From assembly GCA_030654835.1 (NCBI GenBank), contig JAURWS010000030.1, positions 62,001 to 126,000 on the forward strand: a stretch of DNA of 64,000 nucleotides. The letters run 5' to 3'. The DNA comes from Gammaproteobacteria bacterium (GTDB lineage Bacteria > Pseudomonadota > Gammaproteobacteria > Pseudomonadales > Pseudohongiellaceae). Numbering within the stretch: position 1 is the first letter of the stretch; every line of letters starts with the position of its first letter. Shown here one piece after another: positions 53,564-64,000 of the stretch. The position numbers were made by a program, and so were the translations under genes. The notes beneath the pieces are model-generated. The model saw only the letters and a program-made list of their open reading frames with translations. It had not been told where the DNA came from and did no database searches.

Positions 53564-54937
53564 ATGAAGATCATCATTCTCGGCGCCAATCATGTTGCCG
53601 TATCCCTTGCAGAGAACCTCGCCAGCGAGGCGAATGACATAACGATTGTCGATACTGACGCTGATCGCCTCAGAGAGCTGAAGGATCGGATAGATGTTGG
53701 CACCGTAGTCGGTCAGCCTTCCTATCCCGATATCCTGCGCATGGCCGGTGCAGAGGATGCAGACATGCTGATCGCCGTCACCGAAAATGATGAAGTCAAT
53801 CTGGTGGCCTGCCAGATCGCTCATGCCCTGTTCAAGACACCCAAGAAAATCTGTCGTCTGCGCTCGGCCTCTTACATGGCTAATGAGAGCCTGTTCAGTC
53901 CTGGCGGAATCGCCGCAGACGTTGTCATCAGCCCCGAACAACTCGTTTCACTCTACATCGAGCGCCTGATTGATCTGCCCGGCTCTCTGCAAGTGCTGGA
54001 CTTTGCCGATGGCAAGGCGCAGCTCGTGGCCGTCAAGGCCTACTATGGCGGGCCGCTGGTGGGGCAGGAAATTCGCTTCCTTCGTGCCCATATGCCTTCG
54101 GTCGATACCCGGGTGGCAGCGATCTTTCGTCGTGACAGGGCCATCATGCCCGAAGGCTCCACAGTAATAGAAGCTGACGATGAGGTGTTCTTCATCGCCG
54201 CACAAGGCAACATAACGGCCGTCATGGGAGAACTGCGACGCCTGGACAAACCTTACAAGCGCCTCATTATTGCTGGCGGTGGCAATATAGGCTCACGCCT
54301 CGCAGAGGCAGTAGAACATCGTTACCAGGTCAAGATAATCGAAAGCAGTGCGGAGCGCTGCATGCACCTGTCAGAGCGCCTTAACAAGGCAATTGTCTTG
54401 AATGGTGTTGCATCGGACAAGAAGCTGCTCCTGGCCGAGAGCATTGAAGACGCCGATGTGTTTCTGGCACTGACCAACGACGACGAGGCCAACATCATGT
54501 CCTCCATGCTGGCCAAGCGTTTGGGGGCCCGCAAAGTTATGACGTTGATTAACAACCCCGCCTACGTCGATTTGGTGCAGGGCGGAGAAATTGACATCGC
54601 CATCTCTCCCCAGTTGGCTTCAATTGGCAGCTTGCTGACACACGTGCGTCGTGGAGACATTGTCAATGTGCACTCACTGCGCCGCGGGGCGGCCGAGGCA
54701 CTGGAAGCAATCGCGCATGGGGATGTCAATTCTTCGAAGGTCGTCGGCAAAGCGATTGAAGATATCGATTTGCCTCACGGGACGACTATCGGGGCAATAG
54801 TTCGCAATGACGAAGTGCTTATAGCGCACGATGATATTGTTGTTCAGTCCGGTGATCACGTTATCCTCTTCCTCGTCGACAAGAAGCGGATTCCCGAGGT
54901 GGAGCGTCTATTCCAGGTTGGGCTCACCTTCTTCTGA
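53564..54937 (+). CDS. trkA: Trk potassium uptake regulatory subunit TrkA
   Basis: 457 residues with two RCK-N/RCK-C halves. The second nucleotide motif is canonical (GGGNIGSRLAEA). The first reads GANHVAVSLAEN, so the second and third Gly of GxGxxG are Asn and Ala. The first site may bind NAD weakly or differently. It gates the TrkH/TrkG potassium channel from the cytoplasm. It follows rsmB by 63 bases. Confidence 0.94.
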   Translation: MKIIILGANHVAVSLAENLASEANDITIVDTDADRLRELKDRIDVGTVVGQPSYPDILRMAGAEDADMLIAVTENDEVNLVACQIAHALFKTPKKICRLRSASYMANESLFSPGGIAADVVISPEQLVSLYIERLIDLPGSLQVLDFADGKAQLVAVKAYYGGPLVGQEIRFLRAHMPSVDTRVAAIFRRDRAIMPEGSTVIEADDEVFFIAAQGNITAVMGELRRLDKPYKRLIIAGGGNIGSRLAEAVEHRYQVKIIESSAERCMHLSERLNKAIVLNGVASDKKLLLAESIEDADVFLALTNDDEANIMSSMLAKRLGARKVMTLINNPAYVDLVQGGEIDIAISPQLASIGSLLTHVRRGDIVNVHSLRRGAAEALEAIAHGDVNSSKVVGKAIEDIDLPHGTTIGAIVRNDEVLIAHDDIVVQSGDHVILFLVDKKRIPEVERLFQVGLTFF

Positions 54938-55009
54938 AGGGCTAATCGTAAGGCTCACCTTGGCTCCAGCTGTGCACTTCTCCATCGTATCCAGAATCAT
55001 CTGGCGCCG

Positions 55010-55954
55010 TTAGCGATATAAAGCATTTTTAGAGTTGTCGGGCTGTCGTTTGAAGCGCCTGTATTCCCACTGATACTGGCTGGGAACCTGACGAACGCAA
55101 TCCTCCACGGATAAATTCAATGCCGCCGCCGCCATAACAGGGTCTTCGCTGTCAATGCCCAGCCGGGCAGCACCAAAGATGATTTCAAAACCCTGTCCTT
55201 GAGCAAGTCGTTTCGCAAAAACTGTGACCACAGTGGCGCCTGTTTTCGCTGCCAGTCTGGATATCAAGGTCATCGTTAACGCACTGATGCCGAAGAAGGG
55301 TGCAAACACCCCTCCGTCCTCATTGGGCTCTTGGTCGGGAAGAATACCCACTATCTCACCGCGCTCCAGGGCCTTGATCAGCATCGCAATACCCCTCCTG
55401 TTCGTCGGAGCGAGACTGGCGCTTCCACGACTGCGGAACGCCACCATCGACTCCTCGAAGCCAGCCAATTTAGGCGGCTTGTACAAATAAGTGGTAGGTG
55501 CACAATTGGTCAGAAAGGGTCCACAGGTTTCCCAACTCCCGAGATGAGGGGCAAGAACAATGACGCCCTTCTTTGCCTCAAGTGCATTGTTCAGAATCTC
55601 TTGGTTTGTCACCTGAACAATACTGGAAAGAACTTTGGCAAGAGGGGCGTGCCATACGTATCCGAATTCACAGCCTGTCTTGCCCGTTTCAATCAGGCTT
55701 TGCCGGGTCAATGCTTTCAACTCGAGATCAGCCAGCTCGGGGAAACACAATTTGAGATTGGCTTGAGTGACCTTGCGCGAATCTGACGGAAAGTAATAAG
55801 CGAACAAGCCAATCAATGTCCCCAGCGCCTGATTCGCTCTCAGAGGCAGCCAGGAACAGGCGCGCAAAACCACCTTGATCAGAAATACTTTGAGAGATTG
55901 GATGTGCTGACTCCTGGCCTTCAACGAATTCGAGTAGCGATATTGCGTGTACAA
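55010..55954 (-). CDS. lipid A late acyltransferase (LpxL/HtrB family)
   Basis: 314 residues. One N-terminal membrane segment precedes the acyltransferase motif HLGSWE (HX4E) and the DQEP motif (GILPDQEPNEDGG). It adds a secondary acyl chain to lipid A. Which chain it adds cannot be read from sequence. It is convergent with trkA. Confidence 0.93.
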   Translation of the reverse strand: MYTQYRYSNSLKARSQHIQSLKVFLIKVVLRACSWLPLRANQALGTLIGLFAYYFPSDSRKVTQANLKLCFPELADLELKALTRQSLIETGKTGCEFGYVWHAPLAKVLSSIVQVTNQEILNNALEAKKGVIVLAPHLGSWETCGPFLTNCAPTTYLYKPPKLAGFEESMVAFRSRGSASLAPTNRRGIAMLIKALERGEIVGILPDQEPNEDGGVFAPFFGISALTMTLISRLAAKTGATVVTVFAKRLAQGQGFEIIFGAARLGIDSEDPVMAAAALNLSVEDCVRQVPSQYQWEYRRFKRQPDNSKNALYR

Positions 55955-56123
55955 AGCGCAATTCCGGATAAGGACATTGCAACAGGGCGATGGATTCTAA
56001 CCCAGCCATGGCCAAGCGGCAAAACTCCAGCCTCCATGCCCGGCGGGCGGCTCCAGTATAGATATTGACTGGCGAATCAAGGATAATTGCCAGCTCTTAA
56101 AAATCAGACCAAGGGAGTTCCTC

Positions 56124-57062
56124 TTGTCCGCCTTAGCCACACAGCCCGACCTTGGCACCTTCCAAGGTCTCATTCTTGCTCTTCAACAATTCTGGGCAAA
56201 CAAGGGTTGTGTCCTCATGCAGCCGCTCGATATGGAGGTGGGGGCAGGGACCTTTCATCCGGCCACCTTCCTGCGGGCAATCGGCCCGGAGAGCTGGCAC
56301 ACCGCTTACGTACAACCAAGCCGACGTCCAACCGATGGCAGGTATGGCGAAAACCCCAATCGCCTGCAGCATTACTATCAATTCCAGGTAATCCTGAAGC
56401 CATCGCCACCCGATATTCAGGAGCTGTACCTGGAGTCACTGGCAAGCCTCGGTATCGATACGCGAATTCACGATATCCGTTTTGTAGAAGATAACTGGGA
56501 GTCTCCTACACTTGGCGCATGGGGCCTCGGCTGGGAAGTTTGGCTCAATGGCATGGAAGTGACACAGTTTACCTACTTCCAGCAGGTTGGCGGCCTAGAA
56601 TGTCATCCCGTCAGCGGCGAGATTACCTACGGGATCGAGCGCATCGCGATGTATCTGCAGGGCGTAGACAGCATCTATGACATCGTCTGGACCAAAGGCC
56701 CAAACGGTGTCGTAACCTACGGTGATGTTTTTCACCAGAACGAAGTGGAGATGTCCGCCTACAATTTCGAACATGCCAATGTCGACATCCTGTTCCGAAA
56801 CTTCAATGACTGTGAGCAACAGTGCCAATTGCTGATCGAGAAAGGTCTGGCGTTGCCAGCATACGAACAGGTCTTGAAAGCATCCCATTACTTTAATCTG
56901 CTGGATGCCCGTCATGCGATCTCCGTGACTGAGCGCCAGCGCTACATCCTCAGGGTACGGACTTTATCGCGCTTGGTTGCAGAGGCCTATTACGAAAGTC
57001 GCAAAGCACTGGGCTTCCCGCTGGCACCCGAGGATATGCGTCGGCAATATCTGGATAAATAA
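56124..57062 (+). CDS. glyQ: glycyl-tRNA synthetase alpha subunit
   Basis: 312 residues from a TTG start with AGGGAG six bases upstream. Class II catalytic motifs are visible ([47 protein letters not shown]). It activates glycine, with the tRNA-binding beta subunit encoded 20 bases downstream. Confidence 0.97.
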   Translation: MSALATQPDLGTFQGLILALQQFWANKGCVLMQPLDMEVGAGTFHPATFLRAIGPESWHTAYVQPSRRPTDGRYGENPNRLQHYYQFQVILKPSPPDIQELYLESLASLGIDTRIHDIRFVEDNWESPTLGAWGLGWEVWLNGMEVTQFTYFQQVGGLECHPVSGEITYGIERIAMYLQGVDSIYDIVWTKGPNGVVTYGDVFHQNEVEMSAYNFEHANVDILFRNFNDCEQQCQLLIEKGLALPAYEQVLKASHYFNLLDARHAISVTERQRYILRVRTLSRLVAEAYYESRKALGFPLAPEDMRRQYLDK

Positions 57063-57082
57063 CAATTTGATCGCAGGACACC

Positions 57083-59158
57083 ATGGCAACAAAAGATTTT
57101 TTGGTTGAAATAGGCACTGGAGAACTTCCGCCCAAAGCTCTGAGAACACTCTCGGAGTCCTTCCTATCGGGTATCCGTTCCGCTCTTGAATCTGCCGATC
57201 TCCAATTCGATGCGATTTTACCCTTTGCAACACCACGACGTTTAGCGGTGATTGTCAAAGGTCTGCAGGAGCATCAGGCTGACAAGGCGATGGAGAGATT
57301 CGGCCCTGCAGTCTCTGCCGCCTACGACAAGGACGGCAAGCCAACCCCTGCGGCATCTGGTTTCGCTCGATCCTGTGGTGTCGCACTGGAAAGCCTGGAG
57401 AGCGTCGAGAAAGACGGTGTCGTCAAGCTCGTCTTCCGCTCTGTTACCAAAGGCGGTGAAACCCGCAATCTGCTTGCTGACATTGTGTCTCGTTCGCTGT
57501 CAGCATTGCCGATCCCCAAGAAAATGCGCTGGGGTAGCAGTCGAGATGAATTTGTTCGCCCCGTACACTGGGTGGTGATGATATTCGGCGCAGAAGTGAT
57601 TCCGGCATCTATCCTGGGTATCAATTCCAGCAATCTGTCTCGCGGACATCGTTTCCAGCACAATCAGCCAGTCACTATCGGGTCTGCCGACGAATACGAG
57701 GCAAAGCTGACTGACGCCAAAGTCGTTGCAAACTACGAGAAGCGCAAGAATATTATCCGCAAGCTGGTCAATGCCGAAGGTGAGAAACTCGGGGCGCGCG
57801 TCGTGATCGAGGAAGATTTACTGGAGGAGGTCACCAGTCTGGTGGAGTGGCCTGTTGCGCTCACCGGCAAGTTTGACGAACACTTCCTGTCGGTGCCGCG
57901 CGAAGCACTCATCTCGTCCATGAAGTCGCACCAGAAGTGTTTCTACCTGTTGGACAAGCAAGGGAATCTGCTGCCGAACTTCATTACCGTCAGCAATATC
58001 GAGAGTCTTGATCCGGCTCAGGTCATTGCTGGTAACGAGAGGGTGATTCGTCCCCGACTCGCCGATGCTCGATTCTTCTTCGACACAGACCGCAAGCAAT
58101 CGTTGGCCTCGCGACAGGAGCAACTGAAGACCATCGTTTTTCAGCAGGAGCTGGGCACAGTCTTTGAAAAATCTGCGCGGGTTTCGGCGTTGTCCGGCTT
58201 CATCGCTGGCGAGCTTTCTGCCAACCAGGCATGGTGTGAACGCGCCGCACTGCTGTCCAAATGCGATCTGGTGACCAACATGGTGTCGGAATTTGCAGAA
58301 CTGCAGGGCATTGTCGGCTATTACTACGCTCTGAATGACAACGAGCCCAGCGAGGTCGCCAGTGCGCTTAATGAGCAGTACATGCCGCGATTCTCGGGCG
58401 ATCAGTTACCAACTACGCTTACCGGCAGCGTGCTCGCAATAGCGGACAAACTCGATACTATCGTAGGCCTGTTCGCGATTGGACAACCGCCAACAGGCTC
58501 CAAGGATCCCTTTGCTCTGCGCCGTGCCGCACTCGGTATTCTGCGCATCATCGTAGAAAAAGAGCTGGATCTTGATATCCTCAAGAGTATTCGTTTTGCC
58601 TGCGGCAACTACAGCAACCTTGCTCTGAAGCTAGGGCTCGATAACCAGGTTTTCGAATTCCTCCTGGACCGATTCAAGGCTTGGTATCAGGCAGAGGGCG
58701 TCAGCGCAGAAGTGTTCCAGTCTGTTTTCGTCCTGCGACCAACCAAGCCTCTGGACTTCAATTTAAGGGTGCGCGCGGTGCATAATTTCAGCCGCCTGCC
58801 GGAAGCACAGTCGCTGGCATCTGCCAACAAGCGCGTCTCGAATATCCTGCAAAAGGAAGTGCCGTCCGGGGAACACGTGCCGGTCGACTCCACTATATTC
58901 AGGGAGGATGCAGAACGTCAATTGGCTGGCGTGCTGGAAGAGCAGAAAGTTCATGTGACCCCTTTGTTCAAGGCTCGCGAATATACTCGCGGTCTTGAAA
59001 GTCTGGCGGGGTGCAAGAATGCGATCGACGGCTTCTTTGACAGTGTGCTGGTAATGGATGAAGACCCTCTAATCCGAAACAACCGGATTGCCCTGTTGCG
59101 CGCACTTCGAGAGCTTTTTCTGGAAGTTGCCGACATTTCCTACCTTCAAAGCAGTTGA
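57083..59158 (+). CDS. glyS: glycyl-tRNA synthetase beta subunit
   Basis: 691 residues, the normal length. It begins ATKDFLVEIGTGELPPKAL, has the HD-like region, and the anticodon-binding C-terminal part (VLVMDEDPLIRNNRIALL). It forms the alpha2-beta2 enzyme with GlyQ. Confidence 0.97.
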   Translation: MATKDFLVEIGTGELPPKALRTLSESFLSGIRSALESADLQFDAILPFATPRRLAVIVKGLQEHQADKAMERFGPAVSAAYDKDGKPTPAASGFARSCGVALESLESVEKDGVVKLVFRSVTKGGETRNLLADIVSRSLSALPIPKKMRWGSSRDEFVRPVHWVVMIFGAEVIPASILGINSSNLSRGHRFQHNQPVTIGSADEYEAKLTDAKVVANYEKRKNIIRKLVNAEGEKLGARVVIEEDLLEEVTSLVEWPVALTGKFDEHFLSVPREALISSMKSHQKCFYLLDKQGNLLPNFITVSNIESLDPAQVIAGNERVIRPRLADARFFFDTDRKQSLASRQEQLKTIVFQQELGTVFEKSARVSALSGFIAGELSANQAWCERAALLSKCDLVTNMVSEFAELQGIVGYYYALNDNEPSEVASALNEQYMPRFSGDQLPTTLTGSVLAIADKLDTIVGLFAIGQPPTGSKDPFALRRAALGILRIIVEKELDLDILKSIRFACGNYSNLALKLGLDNQVFEFLLDRFKAWYQAEGVSAEVFQSVFVLRPTKPLDFNLRVRAVHNFSRLPEAQSLASANKRVSNILQKEVPSGEHVPVDSTIFREDAERQLAGVLEEQKVHVTPLFKAREYTRGLESLAGCKNAIDGFFDSVLVMDEDPLIRNNRIALLRALRELFLEVADISYLQSS

Positions 59159-59186
59159 AAGAATCATCATTCCGGAGCGCTGAAGA

Positions 59187-59741
59187 ATGAAATTGGTCAT
59201 CCTCGACAGAGACGGCGTCATTAATGAGGATTCGGACGATTACATTAAGTCTGTGGAAGAGTGGATTCCAATTCCTGGCAGCGTCGAGGCAATTGCGGCG
59301 CTGAGTTCAGCGGGATACACCATTGTGGTGGCGACCAACCAATCCGGCATTGCCCGCAAATATTTCGATGAGTACGAACTCGCCGCCATGCACCAGAAGA
59401 TGTGTGCGCTTGTCGAGGGTGCAGGCGGGCAGATCAGCGGCGTGTTCTTTTGTCCACACGGGCCGGATGACGGCTGCGAGTGCCGCAAACCGGGCCTGGG
59501 ACTGATCAAACAGATAGAAACTGAATTTGGAACTTCCGTAGAAGGCACTCCGTTCGTTGGAGATACAGCGAAGGACATACTGGTAGCCAAGCTCGCTGGC
59601 TGCCATCCTGTGCTGGTAAAAACCGGCAAAGGCGTCGCAACATTGGCCGAAATCAACAGCACCGAACTGGCAGGAGTCGAGATCTTTGATTCGCTGAAGG
59701 ATTTCGCAGATTCCCTCCTGCAGAATGAGACACCGTCTTGA
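59187..59741 (+). CDS. gmhB: D-glycero-beta-D-manno-heptose 1,7-bisphosphate 7-phosphatase
   Basis: 184 residues of the HAD family. The nucleophile motif is LDRDGVINED (Asp7, Asp9), with TNQSG, a zinc loop (CPHGPDDGCECRKP) and the final GDTAKD. It makes the heptose precursor of the lipopolysaccharide inner core. It lies between glyS and the acyltransferase gene. Confidence 0.95.
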   Translation: MKLVILDRDGVINEDSDDYIKSVEEWIPIPGSVEAIAALSSAGYTIVVATNQSGIARKYFDEYELAAMHQKMCALVEGAGGQISGVFFCPHGPDDGCECRKPGLGLIKQIETEFGTSVEGTPFVGDTAKDILVAKLAGCHPVLVKTGKGVATLAEINSTELAGVEIFDSLKDFADSLLQNETPS

Positions 59742-59811
59742 GTCGTCGAATCATCAAAGCCCGTTTCCGCATCGCCACGGCCATTCCCTCACCCTTTGAC
59801 GTATACCCTCC

Positions 59812-60573
59812 ATGCTGAAGCACAATCTGTTACTCGTCCGCTCTCTGATCTTCTATGCTGGCTATTTTATAGCCACCATTTTGACGTCACTGCTCAGCAT
59901 GACGGTTTTCTTCCTTCTCCCATGGAGAAAACGATTCACTCTATATTCCACATGGTGTCAGTTGGTCTTGTTCTGGTTACGCGTCACATGCGGTATCAGA
60001 TATGAGATTCAGGGAATGGAGAATATCCCGGCTCACCCTGTAGTAGTGCTGAGCACCCATCAAAGCGCCTGGGAAACCATCTTCCTGTACTACGCCATGT
60101 CACCCGTGTGCCCAATTCTGAAAAAGGAGTTACTGAAAGTCCCGTTCTGGGGCTGGGCCATGAGTCTTCAGAAGCCGATCGCAATCGACAGGAGCAAGCC
60201 TCGCGAAGCGGGCAGATCACTGTTGATTCAGGGTAAGGCGCGACTGGAAGAAGGCTTGTCTGTTGTGATCTTTCCTGAAGGCACACGCAGCCCTGCAGGT
60301 ACGATCAAGGAGTTTTCACGTGGAGGGGCCAAGCTGGCAGTTACAGCAAACTTTTCTGTTCTGCCCGTCATTCACAATGCGGGCGTTTGTTGGCCCCCAC
60401 ACACGATCATCAAGCACCCCGGGGTCATCAAGGTAAAAATTGGTGAACCACTCCAAGTTGCCGGCAAGACCTCTGCAGATGTCACCGCCGCGTTTTCTGC
60501 TTGGGTGGAGGAGAACAAGGCTATCATTCTCGGTGACAGCGTTTTTTCAACCTCGCCCCCTCAAAACCAATAA
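59812..60573 (+). CDS. 1-acyl-sn-glycerol-3-phosphate acyltransferase (PlsC family)
   Basis: 253 residues. Two N-terminal membrane segments (about 8-35 and 45-62) precede the acyltransferase domain with STHQSAWE (HX4E instead of the usual HX4D) and FPEGTRSP. The Glu variant also occurs in a Pseudomonas acyltransferase at the same locus, from memory. It makes phosphatidic acid. It is convergent with gyrB, seven bases apart. Confidence 0.93.
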   Translation: MLKHNLLLVRSLIFYAGYFIATILTSLLSMTVFFLLPWRKRFTLYSTWCQLVLFWLRVTCGIRYEIQGMENIPAHPVVVLSTHQSAWETIFLYYAMSPVCPILKKELLKVPFWGWAMSLQKPIAIDRSKPREAGRSLLIQGKARLEEGLSVVIFPEGTRSPAGTIKEFSRGGAKLAVTANFSVLPVIHNAGVCWPPHTIIKHPGVIKVKIGEPLQVAGKTSADVTAAFSAWVEENKAIILGDSVFSTSPPQNQ

Positions 60574-60580
60574 TACATTG

Positions 60581-63004
<2,424 letters not shown>

Positions 63005-63120
63005 CTATGCTATCTCCTACTCACTGAATTCTTTAAGTGTGCTACTTCACTGCGCCCTTGAGATGGACGCGATCTATTACCGAGGGTTTAATTGCCTGGG
63101 CCTTACAGCGAGGCAATCCC

Positions 63121-64000
63121 CTAGTATCTCTGCGCTATTTTACCATGTTCCACGTGGAACTTTCTTGGCATTAATCCCGCCGGCCATGATTTCTCGAGGT
63201 CCTCAGGGTCGACGCAAGTCATAAAAACCTGGCAATCCAACTCGTCCAAGAGAGCGCAAACTCGTCTTCGATTTGATGCGTCCAATTCAGATGGAAGATC
63301 ATCAAGCAAATAGACGCTCTTCACCCCGATCAGCTGGGACAGAAGGTAGCCTTGTGCAACTTTCATGGCACTGACCAAAAGCTTTTGCTGCCCGCGCGAT
63401 AGAATCTCGACCGCATCACTACGGCCAATCTTCACAACAAGATCCGCCCGGTGCGGACCATGCTGCGTTGCTCCATACTTCAAATCCTTAACGAGCCCGG
63501 CTTTTAGTACGCTCGCGAGATCCGCAGTATTGTCCCAACCCCTGCAGTACTGAAGATTCAAATCGGGAAGATCGATCAACTTTGCTACAGTTTCCAACAG
63601 GGCAGGGCAGAGCAGAGCAAAGTATTCGCTGCGCGAACTATCGATTAACTCAGAAAGCCTGCACAGTTCAATATCCCACGCGGCAAGCTGATCCCTGTCC
63701 GGGCTTCGCTGTTTCAATAGCAGATTTCTATGGGCCAAGCACTTCGCTGCCTTCCTCCAGGCCCCAACAAAATCTTGTTCCACGTGGAACACACCCCAGT
63801 CCAAATACCGCCTTCTAACCTTAGAGCTTCCCTCCAACAACAGGAAGCTTTCAGAGTTGAGAATTTGAACAGGAAGGTGTCTTGCTGCATCCGCCCAATT
63901 CCGCTGCTTCTCTCCCATGAGCTTCAGCTGATGGCCTTGCCTCCTTGATTTACTCAATCCAATTGAAGAGCCCTCAGCCAACTCACAAAAAACAACACAT
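63121..64000 (-). CDS. recF: DNA replication and repair protein RecF (5' end outside the window)
   Basis: The frame stays open to the right edge, so the N-terminus with Walker A is missing. The visible 293 codons contain FLLLEGSSKVRRRYLDWGVFH, the signature LSRGQQKLLVSAMKVAQG and Walker B YLLDDLPSELD. RecF loads RecA at gaps with RecO and RecR. Two parS sites lie inside the coding sequence, one encoding FHVEQ and one KFHVE. gyrB follows 116 bases downstream. Confidence 0.95.
   Translation of the reverse strand, partial: CVVFCELAEGSSIGLSKSRRQGHQLKLMGEKQRNWADAARHLPVQILNSESFLLLEGSSKVRRRYLDWGVFHVEQDFVGAWRKAAKCLAHRNLLLKQRSPDRDQLAAWDIELCRLSELIDSSRSEYFALLCPALLETVAKLIDLPDLNLQYCRGWDNTADLASVLKAGLVKDLKYGATQHGPHRADLVVKIGRSDAVEILSRGQQKLLVSAMKVAQGYLLSQLIGVKSVYLLDDLPSELDASNRRRVCALLDELDCQVFMTCVDPEDLEKSWPAGLMPRKFHVEHGKIAQRY
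63146..63161. promoter_or_regulatory. parS site 1 (ParB binding), inside the 3' end of recF
   Basis: TGTTCCACGTGGAACT matches the parS palindrome TGTTCCACGTGGAACA in 15 of 16 bases. It would load ParB for chromosome segregation near oriC. Confidence 0.8.
63776..63791. promoter_or_regulatory. parS site 2 (ParB binding), inside recF
   Basis: TGTTCCACGTGGAACA is a perfect 16-base parS palindrome, 630 bases from site 1. Two close sites inside recF point to a ParB loading zone beside oriC. Confidence 0.9.

Noticed and set aside
60313-60326. CACGTG-containing sequence in the PlsC-family gene as a third parS site
   Set aside because: Only the core matches; the outer bases do not form the palindrome.

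Overview
The window looks like the origin-proximal part of a gammaproteobacterial chromosome related to Pseudomonas. The right half carries recF-gyrB-plsC-gmhB-glyS-glyQ-lpxL, trkA-rsmB-fmt-def, LysM-dprA-purE-tsaC-hemF-aroE, and prlC next to a gamma carbonic anhydrase gene. From memory of the Pseudomonas aeruginosa map, this is close to the order beside its origin. The middle (dgc-dsbA-cytochrome c4-engB-polA-znuA/znuCB) resembles the block on the other side of that origin. The species cannot be named from sequence; a marine Pseudomonadales or Cellvibrionales-type organism such as a Pseudohongiella relative would fit. No rRNA, tRNA, CRISPR array, insertion sequence or prophage was seen.

Region 1 (1-13.5 kb) is accessory and the most interesting. 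It holds the 5' end of a probable type I-secreted S-layer-like protein (minus strand, running off the left edge). Next come a TPR/beta-barrel outer-membrane protein, a CHASE2 adenylate cyclase translationally coupled to a FecR-domain protein, and a divergent Crp/Fnr regulator. A complete type I secretion system (ABC transporter, HlyD, TolC) follows, then an ABC-2 polysaccharide exporter pair (Wzm/Wzt). A perfect Crp palindrome lies upstream of the S-layer-like gene. A near-perfect one lies between the regulator and the FecR gene. I read this as one surface-layer locus with its own envelope-sensing and transcription circuit. REP-like palindromes of Pseudomonas type flank its parts.

Region 2 (13.5-23.6 kb) is a type II secretion operon on the minus strand in the order gspL-M-E-F-D-G-H-I-J-K, without gspC or gspN. 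Several of its genes carry in-frame tandem repeats.

Region 3 (23.8-33.6 kb) holds a diguanylate cyclase, dsbA, cytochrome c4, engB, a polA whose proofreading site is destroyed, and the zinc uptake genes znuA and znuCB around a Zur box.

Region 4 (33.6-42.6 kb) is an aa3-type cytochrome c oxidase cluster with its assembly factors (coxB, coxA, ctaG, coxC, surf1, Sco-like, ctaB, sco). Heme A synthase is absent.

Region 5 (42.6-64 kb) is housekeeping. It ends inside recF, which contains two parS-type ParB sites, as expected close to oriC.
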